Shown here piece after piece: positions 9,273 to 16,959 of a stretch of 64,000 bases of DNA. Below the pieces are notes generated by a model. The model saw only the letters and a list, made by a program, of their open reading frames with translations. It was not told the DNA's origin and made no database searches. Each line of letters opens with the position of its first letter. The stretch's first letter is position 1. The position numbers were made by a program, and so were the translations under genes. The DNA comes from Fictibacillus phosphorivorans (GTDB lineage: Bacteria; Bacillota; Bacilli; Bacillales; Fictibacillaceae), in contig NZ_VDZU01000001.1 of NCBI RefSeq assembly GCF_007673525.1, forward strand, positions 2,802,055 through 2,866,054, in the 5' to 3' direction.

Positions 9273-9833
9273 TTATAATCTTACGTCAATCTGTGTTTTA
9301 AGAGGATCTTCCCTAGAGATCCCTAAATATTTAAGTGTTTCAGAAGGACTTGAATGGTTGAAATGTCTTTGTAATAGAGATATGGCTACTCCTCTTTTAT
9401 AGGCATGGTAGCCGAATGTTTTTCGCATCGAGTTTGTACCAATCTTACCTTTGATCCCTGCATGTTCTGCAGCTTGATGAATGACTCGATATGCTTGCTG
9501 TCGAGTAATCGGCAACTTAGTTTTCTTGGATAGAAATAAAAAATCCTCTCGCTTTAGTTCTGCACATTCAACATACTGAGCAATGATCTTCTTCACGGTT
9601 TCGTTTAAGAAAACTTCTCTATTTCCCTCTTTATTGGGAACAGAATAAAAATCATAGACGATTAAATCTTCCGATAGTAAATCTTTTACTTGCATGCAAA
9701 GCAATTCAGTAATTTTCAAACCCGTGTTGATTCCTAAAACAAATAGAACATAATCACGTACGGAGCTTTTCTTTAAATAACGTTTAATCGCATTGATCTC
9801 TTTAATATCTCTTAAAGCTTCAACATATTCCAT
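9273..9833 (-). CDS. Tyrosine-recombinase family protein with substituted catalytic residues
   Basis: 186 residues from the ATG with GGTGG 8 bases upstream. It is a catalytic-domain-only integrase relative. The Box I arginine is lysine (K40 in TGLKITELL). The first residue of the H-x-x-R motif is asparagine (N134 in NSMRKTFGYH), while R137 remains. H160 (FNHSS) and Y169 (LKYLGI) are present. R-to-K and H-to-N are each one base away from the usual codons. There are no attachment-site repeats or phage genes nearby. It may be inactive for cleavage or a DNA-binding derivative. Confidence 0.85.
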   Translation of the reverse strand: MEYVEALRDIKEINAIKRYLKKSSVRDYVLFVLGINTGLKITELLCMQVKDLLSEDLIVYDFYSVPNKEGNREVFLNETVKKIIAQYVECAELKREDFLFLSKKTKLPITRQQAYRVIHQAAEHAGIKGKIGTNSMRKTFGYHAYKRGVAISLLQRHFNHSSPSETLKYLGISREDPLKTQIDVRL

Positions 9834-9943
9834 CTGAATATCCACCTTATATGATGTTACTTAATACTATTATACCAAAGGGTTATGTAACATTAGAAAA
9901 GATATGCTCACTTTTTGCTTTTATTAATCTTTACTTTTCCTAA

Positions 9944-9974
9944 AAGAAAAAACCCTCTAAAAATTAGAAGGTTT
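9944..9974 (-). terminator. Intrinsic terminator downstream of the Nif3-like gene
   Basis: On the minus strand an 11-base stem (9974-9964 with 9960-9950, one G-T pair) is followed by T6. Confidence 0.75.
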
Positions 9975-9977
9975 AAC

Positions 9978-10739
9978 TCAATACGATTCTATATGTTCTT
10001 CCTGTATTCTAACCATTTTTACATTTGGATAGATTTCCTTCATTCGAACCACCAAGTTCTCTACTCCAAAAATTTCAGTAAATGTATGACTTCCCACAAA
10101 CAAGTGAATGCCTGCAAATTTTGCATACTGAACGGAATACAATGATTGTTCTCCCGTAATATATGCATCGCAATCTTGTTTCTTAGCGTATTGAATAAGT
10201 GCTGTATGATTTCCTGCACCTGTAAGAATTCCTACTTTGTTGATTGGACGATCATGATTTTCCCATGCTTTTACCGGTTCTCCCAACACCTGTTCAAGTC
10301 TCTCTTTAAGTTCCATAAATGAAAGTGGCTTATGATAGAGGCCGATACCTGGAAACTCTTGATTATCCTTAAATGTGGAAAAGGTCGTAATTTCATCGAT
10401 TTTAATTTGTTCGAATAAAGCTGTACTCGTGCCAAATTCCACAAAATCTAGAGGGTAATGAGTGAAATAATGTGAGATATCATGCTTCCTTAATTCATCC
10501 TCGCAAGCCTCTTTCATTCCATACACAAAATCCCAAGCATCATGATGGGTGATCAAGAGATCTGCTCGACTATTATGAGCTTTCTCTACAGTCTCTGGCG
10601 TTAAGTTTGTAGCATAAGCGACCACCTTGATCTCTTTCTCAACTTTATGCGTAAAACCATATTCCCCCTCGTTTTCAAACTCTTTAAGCCATACTCCAAA
10701 TAGTTGGGTGATCAAATTTTCAAAATCATTCATTTTCAT
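9978..10739 (-). CDS. Nif3-like dinuclear metal-centre protein
   Basis: 253 residues from the ATG at 10739, chosen because GGGAG lies 8 bases upstream; the GTG at 10766 has no ribosome site. Family motifs are visible: LLITHHDAWDF (metal-binding His pair), NKVGILTGAGNH, DAYITGEQSLY and the C-terminal GSHTFTEIFG. Nif3/YqfO proteins form hexamers with two metals per subunit; the reaction is unsettled. The family is widespread and the context gives no hint. Confidence 0.88.
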   Translation of the reverse strand: MKMNDFENLITQLFGVWLKEFENEGEYGFTHKVEKEIKVVAYATNLTPETVEKAHNSRADLLITHHDAWDFVYGMKEACEDELRKHDISHYFTHYPLDFVEFGTSTALFEQIKIDEITTFSTFKDNQEFPGIGLYHKPLSFMELKERLEQVLGEPVKAWENHDRPINKVGILTGAGNHTALIQYAKKQDCDAYITGEQSLYSVQYAKFAGIHLFVGSHTFTEIFGVENLVVRMKEIYPNVKMVRIQEEHIESY

Positions 10740-10799
10740 ACTGATATCTCCCATTTCTTGTTTCACCCATTATTACATGTTTTTCCATATTGAGCTAGA

Positions 10800-10827
10800 A
10801 GAAAGACCAAGTACTTAATACTTGGTC
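10800..10827 (-). terminator. Intrinsic terminator of the small gene at 10840
   Basis: Stem GACCAAGTA/TACTTGGTC with a 5-base loop, followed on the minus strand by a short TTTCTT tail. Confidence 0.65.
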
Positions 10828-10839
10828 GATAGTTGGTAT

Positions 10840-11076
10840 TTATTCTGTTTCATCCTCTAATGAATTCTCGAGGTGCTTCATTAAATCATAATAATCATCT
10901 GGCCTTTGGAACTGATCAACAGACCAATGCTGTTTAATCCATTGAGCAACTTCACTCGCACTGTTGAACACTTCACCTGTTGTATCACTGTCACGCACTG
11001 TAAAGACCATATTGTCATAATCAACGGTAACATCACATGGAAACTTTCCGTCCTTTTTATAGAGTGAATATTCCAC
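10840..11076 (-). CDS. Small acidic hypothetical protein
   Basis: 78 residues, strongly acidic C-terminus (ENSLEDETE). The N-terminal half looks like a small beta sheet (FPCDVTVDYDNMVFTVRD) and the C-terminal half is helical (SASEVAQWIKQHW). A GGAGGC ribosome site lies upstream and a terminator follows. No family recognised and no membrane or export signal. Confidence 0.72.
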   Translation of the reverse strand: MEYSLYKKDGKFPCDVTVDYDNMVFTVRDSDTTGEVFNSASEVAQWIKQHWSVDQFQRPDDYYDLMKHLENSLEDETE

Positions 11077-11302
11077 TTCTCTTAGCCTCCTTGTTCATTT
11101 CGTTCTTACAGAAGTAATACCCACTCTCGTGATGTTTTATGACACTTTCATTCAGAAGTTTCTAAAATAGGTATAAAACAACGCTACAACGTTCATTCTG
11201 ATAAAGGATTGTTATTAAAATTTTTGTATAAGATTGAGCTGTTAGAAAATAAAAGCTGATTAAATCACTCTTTAAACATATTTAGGACAGGAGTAAAGAA
11301 AC

Positions 11303-11656
11303 ATGCAAAGTTTGATGATAAAAATTTTAGGTATTCCACTCGCACTTGTTTTAGCCAACTTTTTATTTAGAAGCGTGGATTTCGAGTTCGTTCAACCTTT
11401 TATATGGATTACTGTCATACTAGCTCCTCTAGGTGTATTGCTGGAGTATATCATGGTTCCTCGGATCTCCTATGGCAAACAACTGGCAGTTGATTTTGCT
11501 ACAAGCTTTGTACTCGTATATCTCTTAGGGCTTGTATTGCCTGGAGTAACTATCTCATTGTGGGGTTCGCTTCTTGTAGCTATCTTGATAACCTGTATGG
11601 AAGCAATGGTTCATAAGCATTTGATCTCAGACCACATGGATCACTCATATCGCTAA
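11303..11656 (+). CDS. YndM-like membrane protein (DUF2512)
   Basis: 117 residues with four hydrophobic helices (about 5-22, 32-50, 62-80, 85-103) and a His-rich C-terminal tail (HKHLISDHMDH). The arrangement and the motif VPRISYGKQLAVDFATSF fit DUF2512/YndM of Bacillus; function unknown. ACAGGAG lies before the ATG. It is flanked by a terminator, so a single-gene unit. Confidence 0.8.
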   Translation: MQSLMIKILGIPLALVLANFLFRSVDFEFVQPFIWITVILAPLGVLLEYIMVPRISYGKQLAVDFATSFVLVYLLGLVLPGVTISLWGSLLVAILITCMEAMVHKHLISDHMDHSYR

Positions 11657-11696
11657 AAAAAAGTGATTCGTTCTTATTGAAACGAATCACTTTTAT
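11657..11696. terminator. Bidirectional intrinsic terminator
   Basis: A perfect 14-base stem (11659-11672 with 11681-11694) between convergent genes, with A and T runs at both edges. Confidence 0.85.
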
Positions 11697-11705
11697 TGTT
11701 TTCAT

Positions 11706-12263
11706 CTATTTTTCACAAGTATATACGAATGCAGGAGGGAAATTTTTCGGTACAAATGCAATTTCGACAGTTCGAAAAAATTCCTGAAATGTTTTTTTCA
11801 TCTGAGTAGAATATTGAAAAGCTACGAATACTCCACCTGGTCGAAGCGACCGATATACTTCCTCAACAATCTCTCTTTGCAAGTCACGAGTAAAATTTGC
11901 AAAAGGTAGCCCTGAGAAAATTGCATCTAACGTTTCTTCCTCTTTTTCTATGCTACTTAGGATGTAACGAGCATCTTCACAGACCGTATTTCTAGAAAAC
12001 TGAAGTTTAAGTTTTTTTCTCATCTCTTCATCTTTTTCAAAGATATAAAGCTCTGAACCAGGCTTTAAATTGCGAATGATCTCTTTTGTGATTACACCTG
12101 TACCTGCCCCTAATTCAGCAGCGATGTCTATATGATCCCAGCAAAGAGGGTTTGTCATCTTCTTAGCTAAGCTGTTAGAGCTTGGAAAAAGACTTCCGAC
12201 TTGTTTTGGAGATTGAAAAAACTTTTGTATAAATAAAGGGGTTCCGCCATCCACCCTTAACAC
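11706..12263 (-). CDS. SAM-dependent methyltransferase, phospholipid/rRNA-adenine methylase-like
   Basis: 185 residues. Motif I is ELGAGTGVITKEI and motif II ELYIFEKDEEM. In place of the amino-methylase NPPF motif there is SGLPFANF, a pattern seen in PmtA-type phosphatidylethanolamine N-methyltransferases. The N-terminal FIQKFFQSPKQVGSLFPSS is also typical of that group. The start is uncertain (GTG 12263 or GTG 12254; neither has a strong ribosome site). Substrate unproven. Confidence 0.8.
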   Translation of the reverse strand: MLRVDGGTPLFIQKFFQSPKQVGSLFPSSNSLAKKMTNPLCWDHIDIAAELGAGTGVITKEIIRNLKPGSELYIFEKDEEMRKKLKLQFSRNTVCEDARYILSSIEKEEETLDAIFSGLPFANFTRDLQREIVEEVYRSLRPGGVFVAFQYSTQMKKTFQEFFRTVEIAFVPKNFPPAFVYTCEK

Positions 12264-12477
12264 CTACTTTAATTCCGATTATTACAATCAATTTTATCTA
12301 GTATATTCAGATGCCAAAAGTTGGTGAGAAAATAGATAACCTTGAAATCTTTTTCCCATTTTTTTCTGTTTGTATCTTCATCGTTCAGGGAATATTTATG
12401 TGGAGGAAATTATTCGAAGACTAAAAAGGCATTCATCAACTAACTATCATGAAAAAGGGTAGTGGAAAAAATTATAA

Positions 12478-12506
12478 TTGATTAATATGTAAGGTTTTGT
12501 TACATT
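12478..12506 (+). promoter_or_regulatory. Candidate promoter with TnrA/GlnR-like box before the AlsT-type transporter gene
   Basis: TTGATT (12478-12483) and TACATT (12501-12506) are 17 bases apart. A 17-base partial palindrome TGTAAGGTTTTGTTACA (12488-12504) covers the spacer and -10. It matches the TnrA/GlnR consensus TGTNANAWWWTMTNACA except at two positions. Overlap with the -10 suggests repression. The preceding 200 bases hold no gene I can support. Confidence 0.55.
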
Positions 12507-12556
12507 AAAAAATAGTGTACAGCTGAGATAGACAAAAGATTAAATGAGGTGTATGT

Positions 12557-13963
12557 ATGGATTGGATTAACAATTTCATAGGAAGTGTTAACACATATTT
12601 ATGGTCGTTTATCCTAATTGTTATGTTGATTGGGTTAGGACTTTATTTTACGGTACGAACAAAGTTTGTTCAGTTCCGCATGTTTGGCGAGATGATCCGG
12701 CTTTTGGGTGAAGGTGCTAGAGCTGATAAGAAAGGCGTCTCTTCGTTTCAAGCTTTCTGTATCAGTACCGCTTCTCGTGTAGGTACTGGTAATTTGGCGG
12801 GTGTAGCACTTGCCATTACAGCTGGGGGACCTGGTGCTGTATTCTGGATGTGGCTGATCGCATTAATCGGTTCTGCATCTGCATTCGTAGAAAGTACGTT
12901 AGCTCAGATCTACAAAGTTCGAGATGGGGTCGCATTCCGCGGAGGACCTGCTTATTACATGGAAAAAGCATTGAATGCTCGCTGGATGGGTGTTATTTTT
13001 GCCATTTTAATTTCAATCACGTTCGGACTTGCCTTTAACTCTGTTCAATCGAATACGATTGCAAGTGCGTTTGGACAATCTTTTGATATAAAACCTGTTT
13101 ATGTAAGTATTTTCTTAGCCGTTGTAACTGCAATTATCATTTTTGGTGGCATCAAACGGATCGCCAAAGTATCAGAAATCATCGTTCCAATTATGGCTGG
13201 ACTTTATATCCTTGTAGCTCTGTTTGTAATGGTTACAAATCTTACAGAACTTCCTGCCGTTTTCAGCATGATCTTCGAAGGTGCTTTTGGTGTAGAAGAA
13301 GTAGCTGGTGGAGCATTGGGCGCAGCGATGATGAACGGTATTAAACGTGGTCTATTCTCTAACGAAGCCGGTATGGGTAGTGCACCGAATGCAGCTGCTA
13401 CAGCAGATGTGAGCCACCCTGTTAAGCAAGGATTGATTCAATCTTTAGGTGTTTTTGTTGATACCCTTTTGATCTGTTCTTCTACCGCCTTTATTATTCT
13501 ATTATCAGGCATGTATGATTCTAAAGAAGCGGATGGAATTATTTTAACGCAGGAAGCTTTAAACACATTGCTTGGATCATGGGGTGGCCCATTCCTAGCG
13601 ATCATCGTAATGTTGTTCGCATTTAGTTCCGTAGTAGGGAACTATTATTATGGTGAGTCTAACATTGAGTTTATTAGTACGAACAAAACGTGGTTGTTTA
13701 TCTACCGATTAGCTGTTGTCGCAATGGTTGGATACGGTGCAATAGCATCTCTTGATTTTGTTTGGAGTTTAGCAGACATGTTCATGGGACTTATGGCGAT
13801 CATCAACTTAATCGCTATTTCATTGCTTGGAAAAATTGCTTTTGACGCTCTCGGGGACTATCTGAAACAAAAGAAAGAAGGAAAGGATCCCGTTTTCCGA
13901 CCATCTAGTATCGGACTAAAAAACACAGAAGCTTGGGATGAAGATCTTTCAACAGAGAAATAA
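12557..13963 (+). CDS. alsT: Sodium:amino acid symporter, AGCS family (AlsT type)
   Basis: 468 residues, about 11 membrane helices. AGCS signatures are visible: RVGTGNLAGVALAITAGGPG near residue 74 and GIKRGLFSNEAGMGSAPNAAA near 261. The family imports alanine, glycine or glutamine with Na+; B. subtilis AlsT is regarded as a glutamine carrier. A TnrA/GlnR-like box overlaps the promoter, consistent with nitrogen control. Start ATG with AGGTG upstream. Single gene with terminator. The symbol is by family and not a proven orthology. Confidence 0.9.
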   Translation: MDWINNFIGSVNTYLWSFILIVMLIGLGLYFTVRTKFVQFRMFGEMIRLLGEGARADKKGVSSFQAFCISTASRVGTGNLAGVALAITAGGPGAVFWMWLIALIGSASAFVESTLAQIYKVRDGVAFRGGPAYYMEKALNARWMGVIFAILISITFGLAFNSVQSNTIASAFGQSFDIKPVYVSIFLAVVTAIIIFGGIKRIAKVSEIIVPIMAGLYILVALFVMVTNLTELPAVFSMIFEGAFGVEEVAGGALGAAMMNGIKRGLFSNEAGMGSAPNAAATADVSHPVKQGLIQSLGVFVDTLLICSSTAFIILLSGMYDSKEADGIILTQEALNTLLGSWGGPFLAIIVMLFAFSSVVGNYYYGESNIEFISTNKTWLFIYRLAVVAMVGYGAIASLDFVWSLADMFMGLMAIINLIAISLLGKIAFDALGDYLKQKKEGKDPVFRPSSIGLKNTEAWDEDLSTEK

Positions 13964-13971
13964 ATAAAACG

Positions 13972-14010
13972 AAAGAAAGAAGACTTCCTGAGTGAAGTCT
14001 TCTTTCTTTT
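13972..14010 (+). terminator. Intrinsic terminator of the AlsT-type gene
   Basis: A 16-base stem (13972-13987 with 13994-14009) ending in a T-rich arm. Confidence 0.85.
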
Positions 14011-14034
14011 ATGTTAGTTTAAAATGGACGGAAC

Positions 14035-14066
14035 AAATTAAAAAACTGGCATAGAGAGCCAGTTTT
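14035..14066 (-). terminator. Intrinsic terminator of the FbpA-like small gene
   Basis: Stem AAAACTGGC/GCCAGTTTT (14042-14050 with 14058-14066). On the minus strand it is followed by T6. It supports the small minus-strand gene upstream. Confidence 0.8.
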
Positions 14067-14093
14067 ATATTACCATTTATCACTCAACCTATT

Positions 14094-14258
14094 TTAAGTT
14101 GCTTTTTCCTCTGCAGGCGGGGAAAGTAAATTCTTTAATTGTTGTTCAAGATCCTGCAAAGAAAGCTCGTATAAATGACGTCCATCTGCTGTCTTATAGA
14201 TATTATGTAACAATAGATCAGCAATTAAATTTTCTCTTTTTTGATGGTCCGCTGACAC
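14094..14258 (-). CDS. Small FbpA-like protein (Fur-regulated basic protein family)
   Basis: 54 residues. GTG start with a near-perfect AGGAGGG site 7 bases upstream, and a terminator just downstream. The middle (NLIADLLLHNIYKTADGRHLYELSLQDLEQQLK) has the pattern of the FbpA family, whose B. subtilis member helps the FsrA iron-sparing response. A Fur-like box lies about 110 bases upstream on the same strand. Assignment rests on the YKxxxGRxLYELSLxxLE pattern and the operator, not on an alignment. Confidence 0.75.
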   Translation of the reverse strand: MSADHQKRENLIADLLLHNIYKTADGRHLYELSLQDLEQQLKNLLSPPAEEKAT

Positions 14259-14365
14259 GTTCAATCCCTCCTGTAAATCTCTTCAACATTTTACTTACCC
14301 TGAAATGATGGAGAAAAAACTTCCATTAATAGTTTATGTAAAAAAATGACGAAGGTGATGTAATT

Positions 14366-14380
14366 TTATAACCATTATCT
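14366..14380 (-). promoter_or_regulatory. Candidate Fur box
   Basis: AGATAATGGTTATAA on the minus strand matches 11 of the 14 fixed positions of the Fur 7-1-7 box TGATAATNATTATCA. It lies in the 250-base gap between divergent genes, upstream of the FbpA-like gene, and could also affect the antiporter gene. Confidence 0.6.
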
Positions 14381-14425
14381 TCCGTCAAGGTTACCCGCTT
14401 TTGGTTAAATTGTCAATTGTTTCAA

Positions 14426-14438
14426 GACAATAATTGTC
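14426..14438. promoter_or_regulatory. Perfect 13-base palindrome upstream of the K+/H+ antiporter gene
   Basis: GACAATAATTGTC is a 6-1-6 perfect inverted repeat, 78 bases before the antiporter ATG. A partial further copy, TTGTCAATTG, lies at 14410-14419. It looks like an operator; I cannot name the regulator. Confidence 0.45.
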
Positions 14439-14515
14439 GTCGATACTGTAAAAGATTCGGTAGAAATTGTATGCTAAACAATCTCATATACATAGATAGA
14501 TAAAGGAGAGGTGTT

Positions 14516-16000
14516 ATGTTTGAAGGTGGTTTAAACGTAGATTATTTTATACTATTACTTGCCATTCTACTCTTACTAGGCGTCGTTACTACGAAGTTCT
14601 CTTCACGCTTTGGTGTACCTGCCCTTGTACTTTTTATTGGAATCGGAATGCTCCTAGGAAGTGATGGACTCAATTTTATTTATTTTGATGATCCGCACGT
14701 AAGTCAACTAGTGGGCGTAATTGCTCTTATTATCATTTTATTTGAAGGTGGACTTCAGACAAAATGGACTAGCGTAAAACCCGTTCTATCCACTTCACTG
14801 TCACTCGCGACGTTTGGAGTATTCCTTACAACAGCCGTTGTCGCGGTATCTGTTAAATTGTTATTGGATGTTAATTGGCTAGAAGCATTTCTGTTCGGTT
14901 CGATCGTTGGATCTACGGATGCTGCTGCAGTATTCTCTGTTTTGGCCGGAAAAAATGTGAAAGAGAAGCTTTCTTCGACGCTTGAAGCAGAATCTGGTTC
15001 CAATGATCCGATGGCTGTATTTTTAACGATCACATTTATTGAGTTGCTCACAAAAGACTCCACTTCCATTACAGGACTTGTTCTATCATTCTTTTGGCAG
15101 ATGGGAATGGGAGCTGTTTTTGGCTATTTCTTTGGAAAGCTTGCCGTTTATGCCATTAACCGTATACGACTTGAATCAAGTGGACTCTATCCCGTATTCG
15201 CTCTTTCTTTTGCTATCTTAACCTATGGGATTACGATGCTTGCTGGAGCAAGTGGACTGCTTGCTGTATATGTTGCAGCTGTGTTTATGGGGAATAGTCA
15301 CCTTACATACAGAAACTCAATCGTGCGATTTAACGAAGGTTTCGCTTGGATGATGCAGATTTTAATGTTTGCGATCTTAGGTTTACTTGTTTTTCCGAGT
15401 GAGCTGTTTCATATCGATATTATGCTGAAAGGCTTGATGATCTCTTTCGTACTCATTGTTATCGCACGTCCAATAGGTGTTTTCCTAAGTATGCCAACTT
15501 CTGCTTTCTCAATTAACGAAAAATTATTTATCTCGTGGTCTGGTCTTCGTGGCGCTGTTCCTATTGTTCTCGCTACATTCCCACTCATTGAAGGGGTTGA
15601 GAACAGCCAGTTGCTCTTTAATCTCGTTTTCTTCGTTGTGCTTACATCTGCTCTCATACAAGGATCAACCATTCCTTGGGTAGCTCAGAAATTAAAGTTA
15701 ACGGAAAAAGAAAAACCTACATCTCCACATGTTTTAGAACTTGTTTCAATCGGTAAAGCCAATGCCGAAATCGTTGAATTTTTTGTACCCGAACATGCAA
15801 AAATTATCGGACAGACACTTGAGGAAATTTCCTTACCAAAAGAATCTACTGTAAGTGCAATGATTCGAGGCGATGAATTGATCACACCAACAGGGAGAAC
15901 AGAGATTCACGCTCACGATATTCTTTACATCATGGCACATAAAACAAAACTGAAGAGTGTAACGGATTATTTATCCAAACAAAATATTGAAAAGAATTAA
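14516..16000 (+). CDS. Potassium/proton antiporter, NhaP2/CvrA type with RCK_C domain
   Basis: 494 residues: about 12 membrane helices in 1-390, then a TrkA_C/RCK_C domain (about 405-488; FFVPEHAKIIGQTLEEISLP and HDILYIMAHK). The transmembrane part has the CPA-type core (GGLQTKW, GSTDAAAVFSVL, EAESGSNDPMAVF) with the conserved acidic ion-binding residues. RCK_C domains of K+ exporters often bind c-di-AMP, which would link this gene to the riboswitch-controlled kdp cluster at 42-50 kb; that link is inferred. AAGGAG lies 7 bases before the ATG. Confidence 0.9.
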   Translation: MFEGGLNVDYFILLLAILLLLGVVTTKFSSRFGVPALVLFIGIGMLLGSDGLNFIYFDDPHVSQLVGVIALIIILFEGGLQTKWTSVKPVLSTSLSLATFGVFLTTAVVAVSVKLLLDVNWLEAFLFGSIVGSTDAAAVFSVLAGKNVKEKLSSTLEAESGSNDPMAVFLTITFIELLTKDSTSITGLVLSFFWQMGMGAVFGYFFGKLAVYAINRIRLESSGLYPVFALSFAILTYGITMLAGASGLLAVYVAAVFMGNSHLTYRNSIVRFNEGFAWMMQILMFAILGLLVFPSELFHIDIMLKGLMISFVLIVIARPIGVFLSMPTSAFSINEKLFISWSGLRGAVPIVLATFPLIEGVENSQLLFNLVFFVVLTSALIQGSTIPWVAQKLKLTEKEKPTSPHVLELVSIGKANAEIVEFFVPEHAKIIGQTLEEISLPKESTVSAMIRGDELITPTGRTEIHAHDILYIMAHKTKLKSVTDYLSKQNIEKN

Positions 16001-16001
16001 A

Positions 16002-16034
16002 GAAAAAGCCGGGAAGCTCTTCCCCGGCTTTTCT
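16002..16034. terminator. Bidirectional intrinsic terminator
   Basis: Stem AAAAGCCGGG/CCCGGCTTTT between convergent antiporter and mechanosensitive-channel genes. Confidence 0.85.
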
Positions 16035-16903
16035 TATGCACCTTTTTCTACATGTACTTGATGAGGGTATGGAATCTCGATGCCATTAGCATCCAAAGCT
16101 TCTTTTAAAGCTTTACGTAACTCTCTTTCGACCGCCCATTGTTCTCCATTAATCGTCTTAGAAATAATACGAATTACCACATCAGACGAACCTAACATTT
16201 GAACTCCTAACACATTCGGCCCTTCCATTATGCTCGGATTCTTTTCTTTTACTTTGTCACAAGCATCTTGTAGTATGACGAGAGCCTTGTCTATATTTTC
16301 TTCATAGGCAATACCTATATCAACAAGTGCACGCATATTACCCCGTGTATGGTTCGCAATCGTACTGATCTCACGGTTCGGCATATAGTTCAATGTGCCA
16401 TCAAATGCTCGTATGTGAGTCGTTCTCAGACCCACTTCTTCTACAATTCCATCGACCCCGCCAATCGTAACATAGTCTCCGACCTCCATCTGCTTTTCAA
16501 GAAGAATGAAGAAACCTGTTACAACATCACTTACGAGTCCCTGCGCTCCAAAGCCTATAGCTAGTCCAACTACCCCTGCCCCTGCTATAAGAGTACCGAT
16601 TTCAAGTCCGAACTGCTTAAATATGATACCAGCAAAAACAAAGATCAATACGTATGAAAACAGGTTGACTACAAGTTTTTGCAGCGTAATAATTCTTCCA
16701 GAAGACATCTTTCTATGTGTTGCTGCCTTATCAAACATTCGATTGATCACACGTCTACCGATCGAACGAATCACCAAGAACATGACGATGATCAATAGAA
16801 ACTTCACTGCCCATAAACCAGCCGCAAGCATAATCTCAGCCCAGTTTATTTTTTCCAGCCACTTTTGCCATTTTTCCAAAAAAACCACTCCCACGATGTA
16901 CAA
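16034..16903 (-). CDS. Small-conductance mechanosensitive channel, MscS family (YkuT-like)
   Basis: 289 residues from TTG 16903. Helices are near 20-45, 75-95 and 100-125; the last carries the pore motif GAGVVGLAIGFGAQGLVSDV. The beta domain starts at VGDYVTIGGVDGIVEEVGLR. MscS channels release solutes on osmotic down-shock. The start is ambiguous: TTG 16903 has AAGGAG at 7 bases; TTG 16879 has GGGAG at 8. A 9-base inverted repeat places the first ribosome site in a hairpin loop. Confidence 0.88.
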   Translation of the reverse strand: MYIVGVVFLEKWQKWLEKINWAEIMLAAGLWAVKFLLIIVMFLVIRSIGRRVINRMFDKAATHRKMSSGRIITLQKLVVNLFSYVLIFVFAGIIFKQFGLEIGTLIAGAGVVGLAIGFGAQGLVSDVVTGFFILLEKQMEVGDYVTIGGVDGIVEEVGLRTTHIRAFDGTLNYMPNREISTIANHTRGNMRALVDIGIAYEENIDKALVILQDACDKVKEKNPSIMEGPNVLGVQMLGSSDVVIRIISKTINGEQWAVERELRKALKEALDANGIEIPYPHQVHVEKGA

Positions 16904-16924
16904 TAGAATACTCCTTATTGTACA
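16897..16924 (-). promoter_or_regulatory. Hairpin presenting the mscS-like ribosome binding site in its loop
   Basis: TGTACAATA (16897-16905) and TATTGTACA (16916-16924) are perfect inverted arms. The intervening bases hold AAGGAG on the minus strand, and the TTG start lies in the 3' arm. In mRNA the start codon would be paired while the ribosome site is looped out. Confidence 0.4.
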
Positions 16925-16959
16925 AAGCTTCGAGTGGCTTTTCAATCATTTACAAAAAA

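Noticed and set aside
9273..9845. Integrase-like gene as sign of a prophage or integrative element
   Set aside because: No flanking direct repeats, tRNA, phage or conjugation genes, and catalytic residues are changed.
12264..12477. Riboswitch upstream of the AlsT-type gene
   Set aside because: No glycine, lysine or glutamine aptamer blocks recognised; only the TnrA-like box and promoter are supported.
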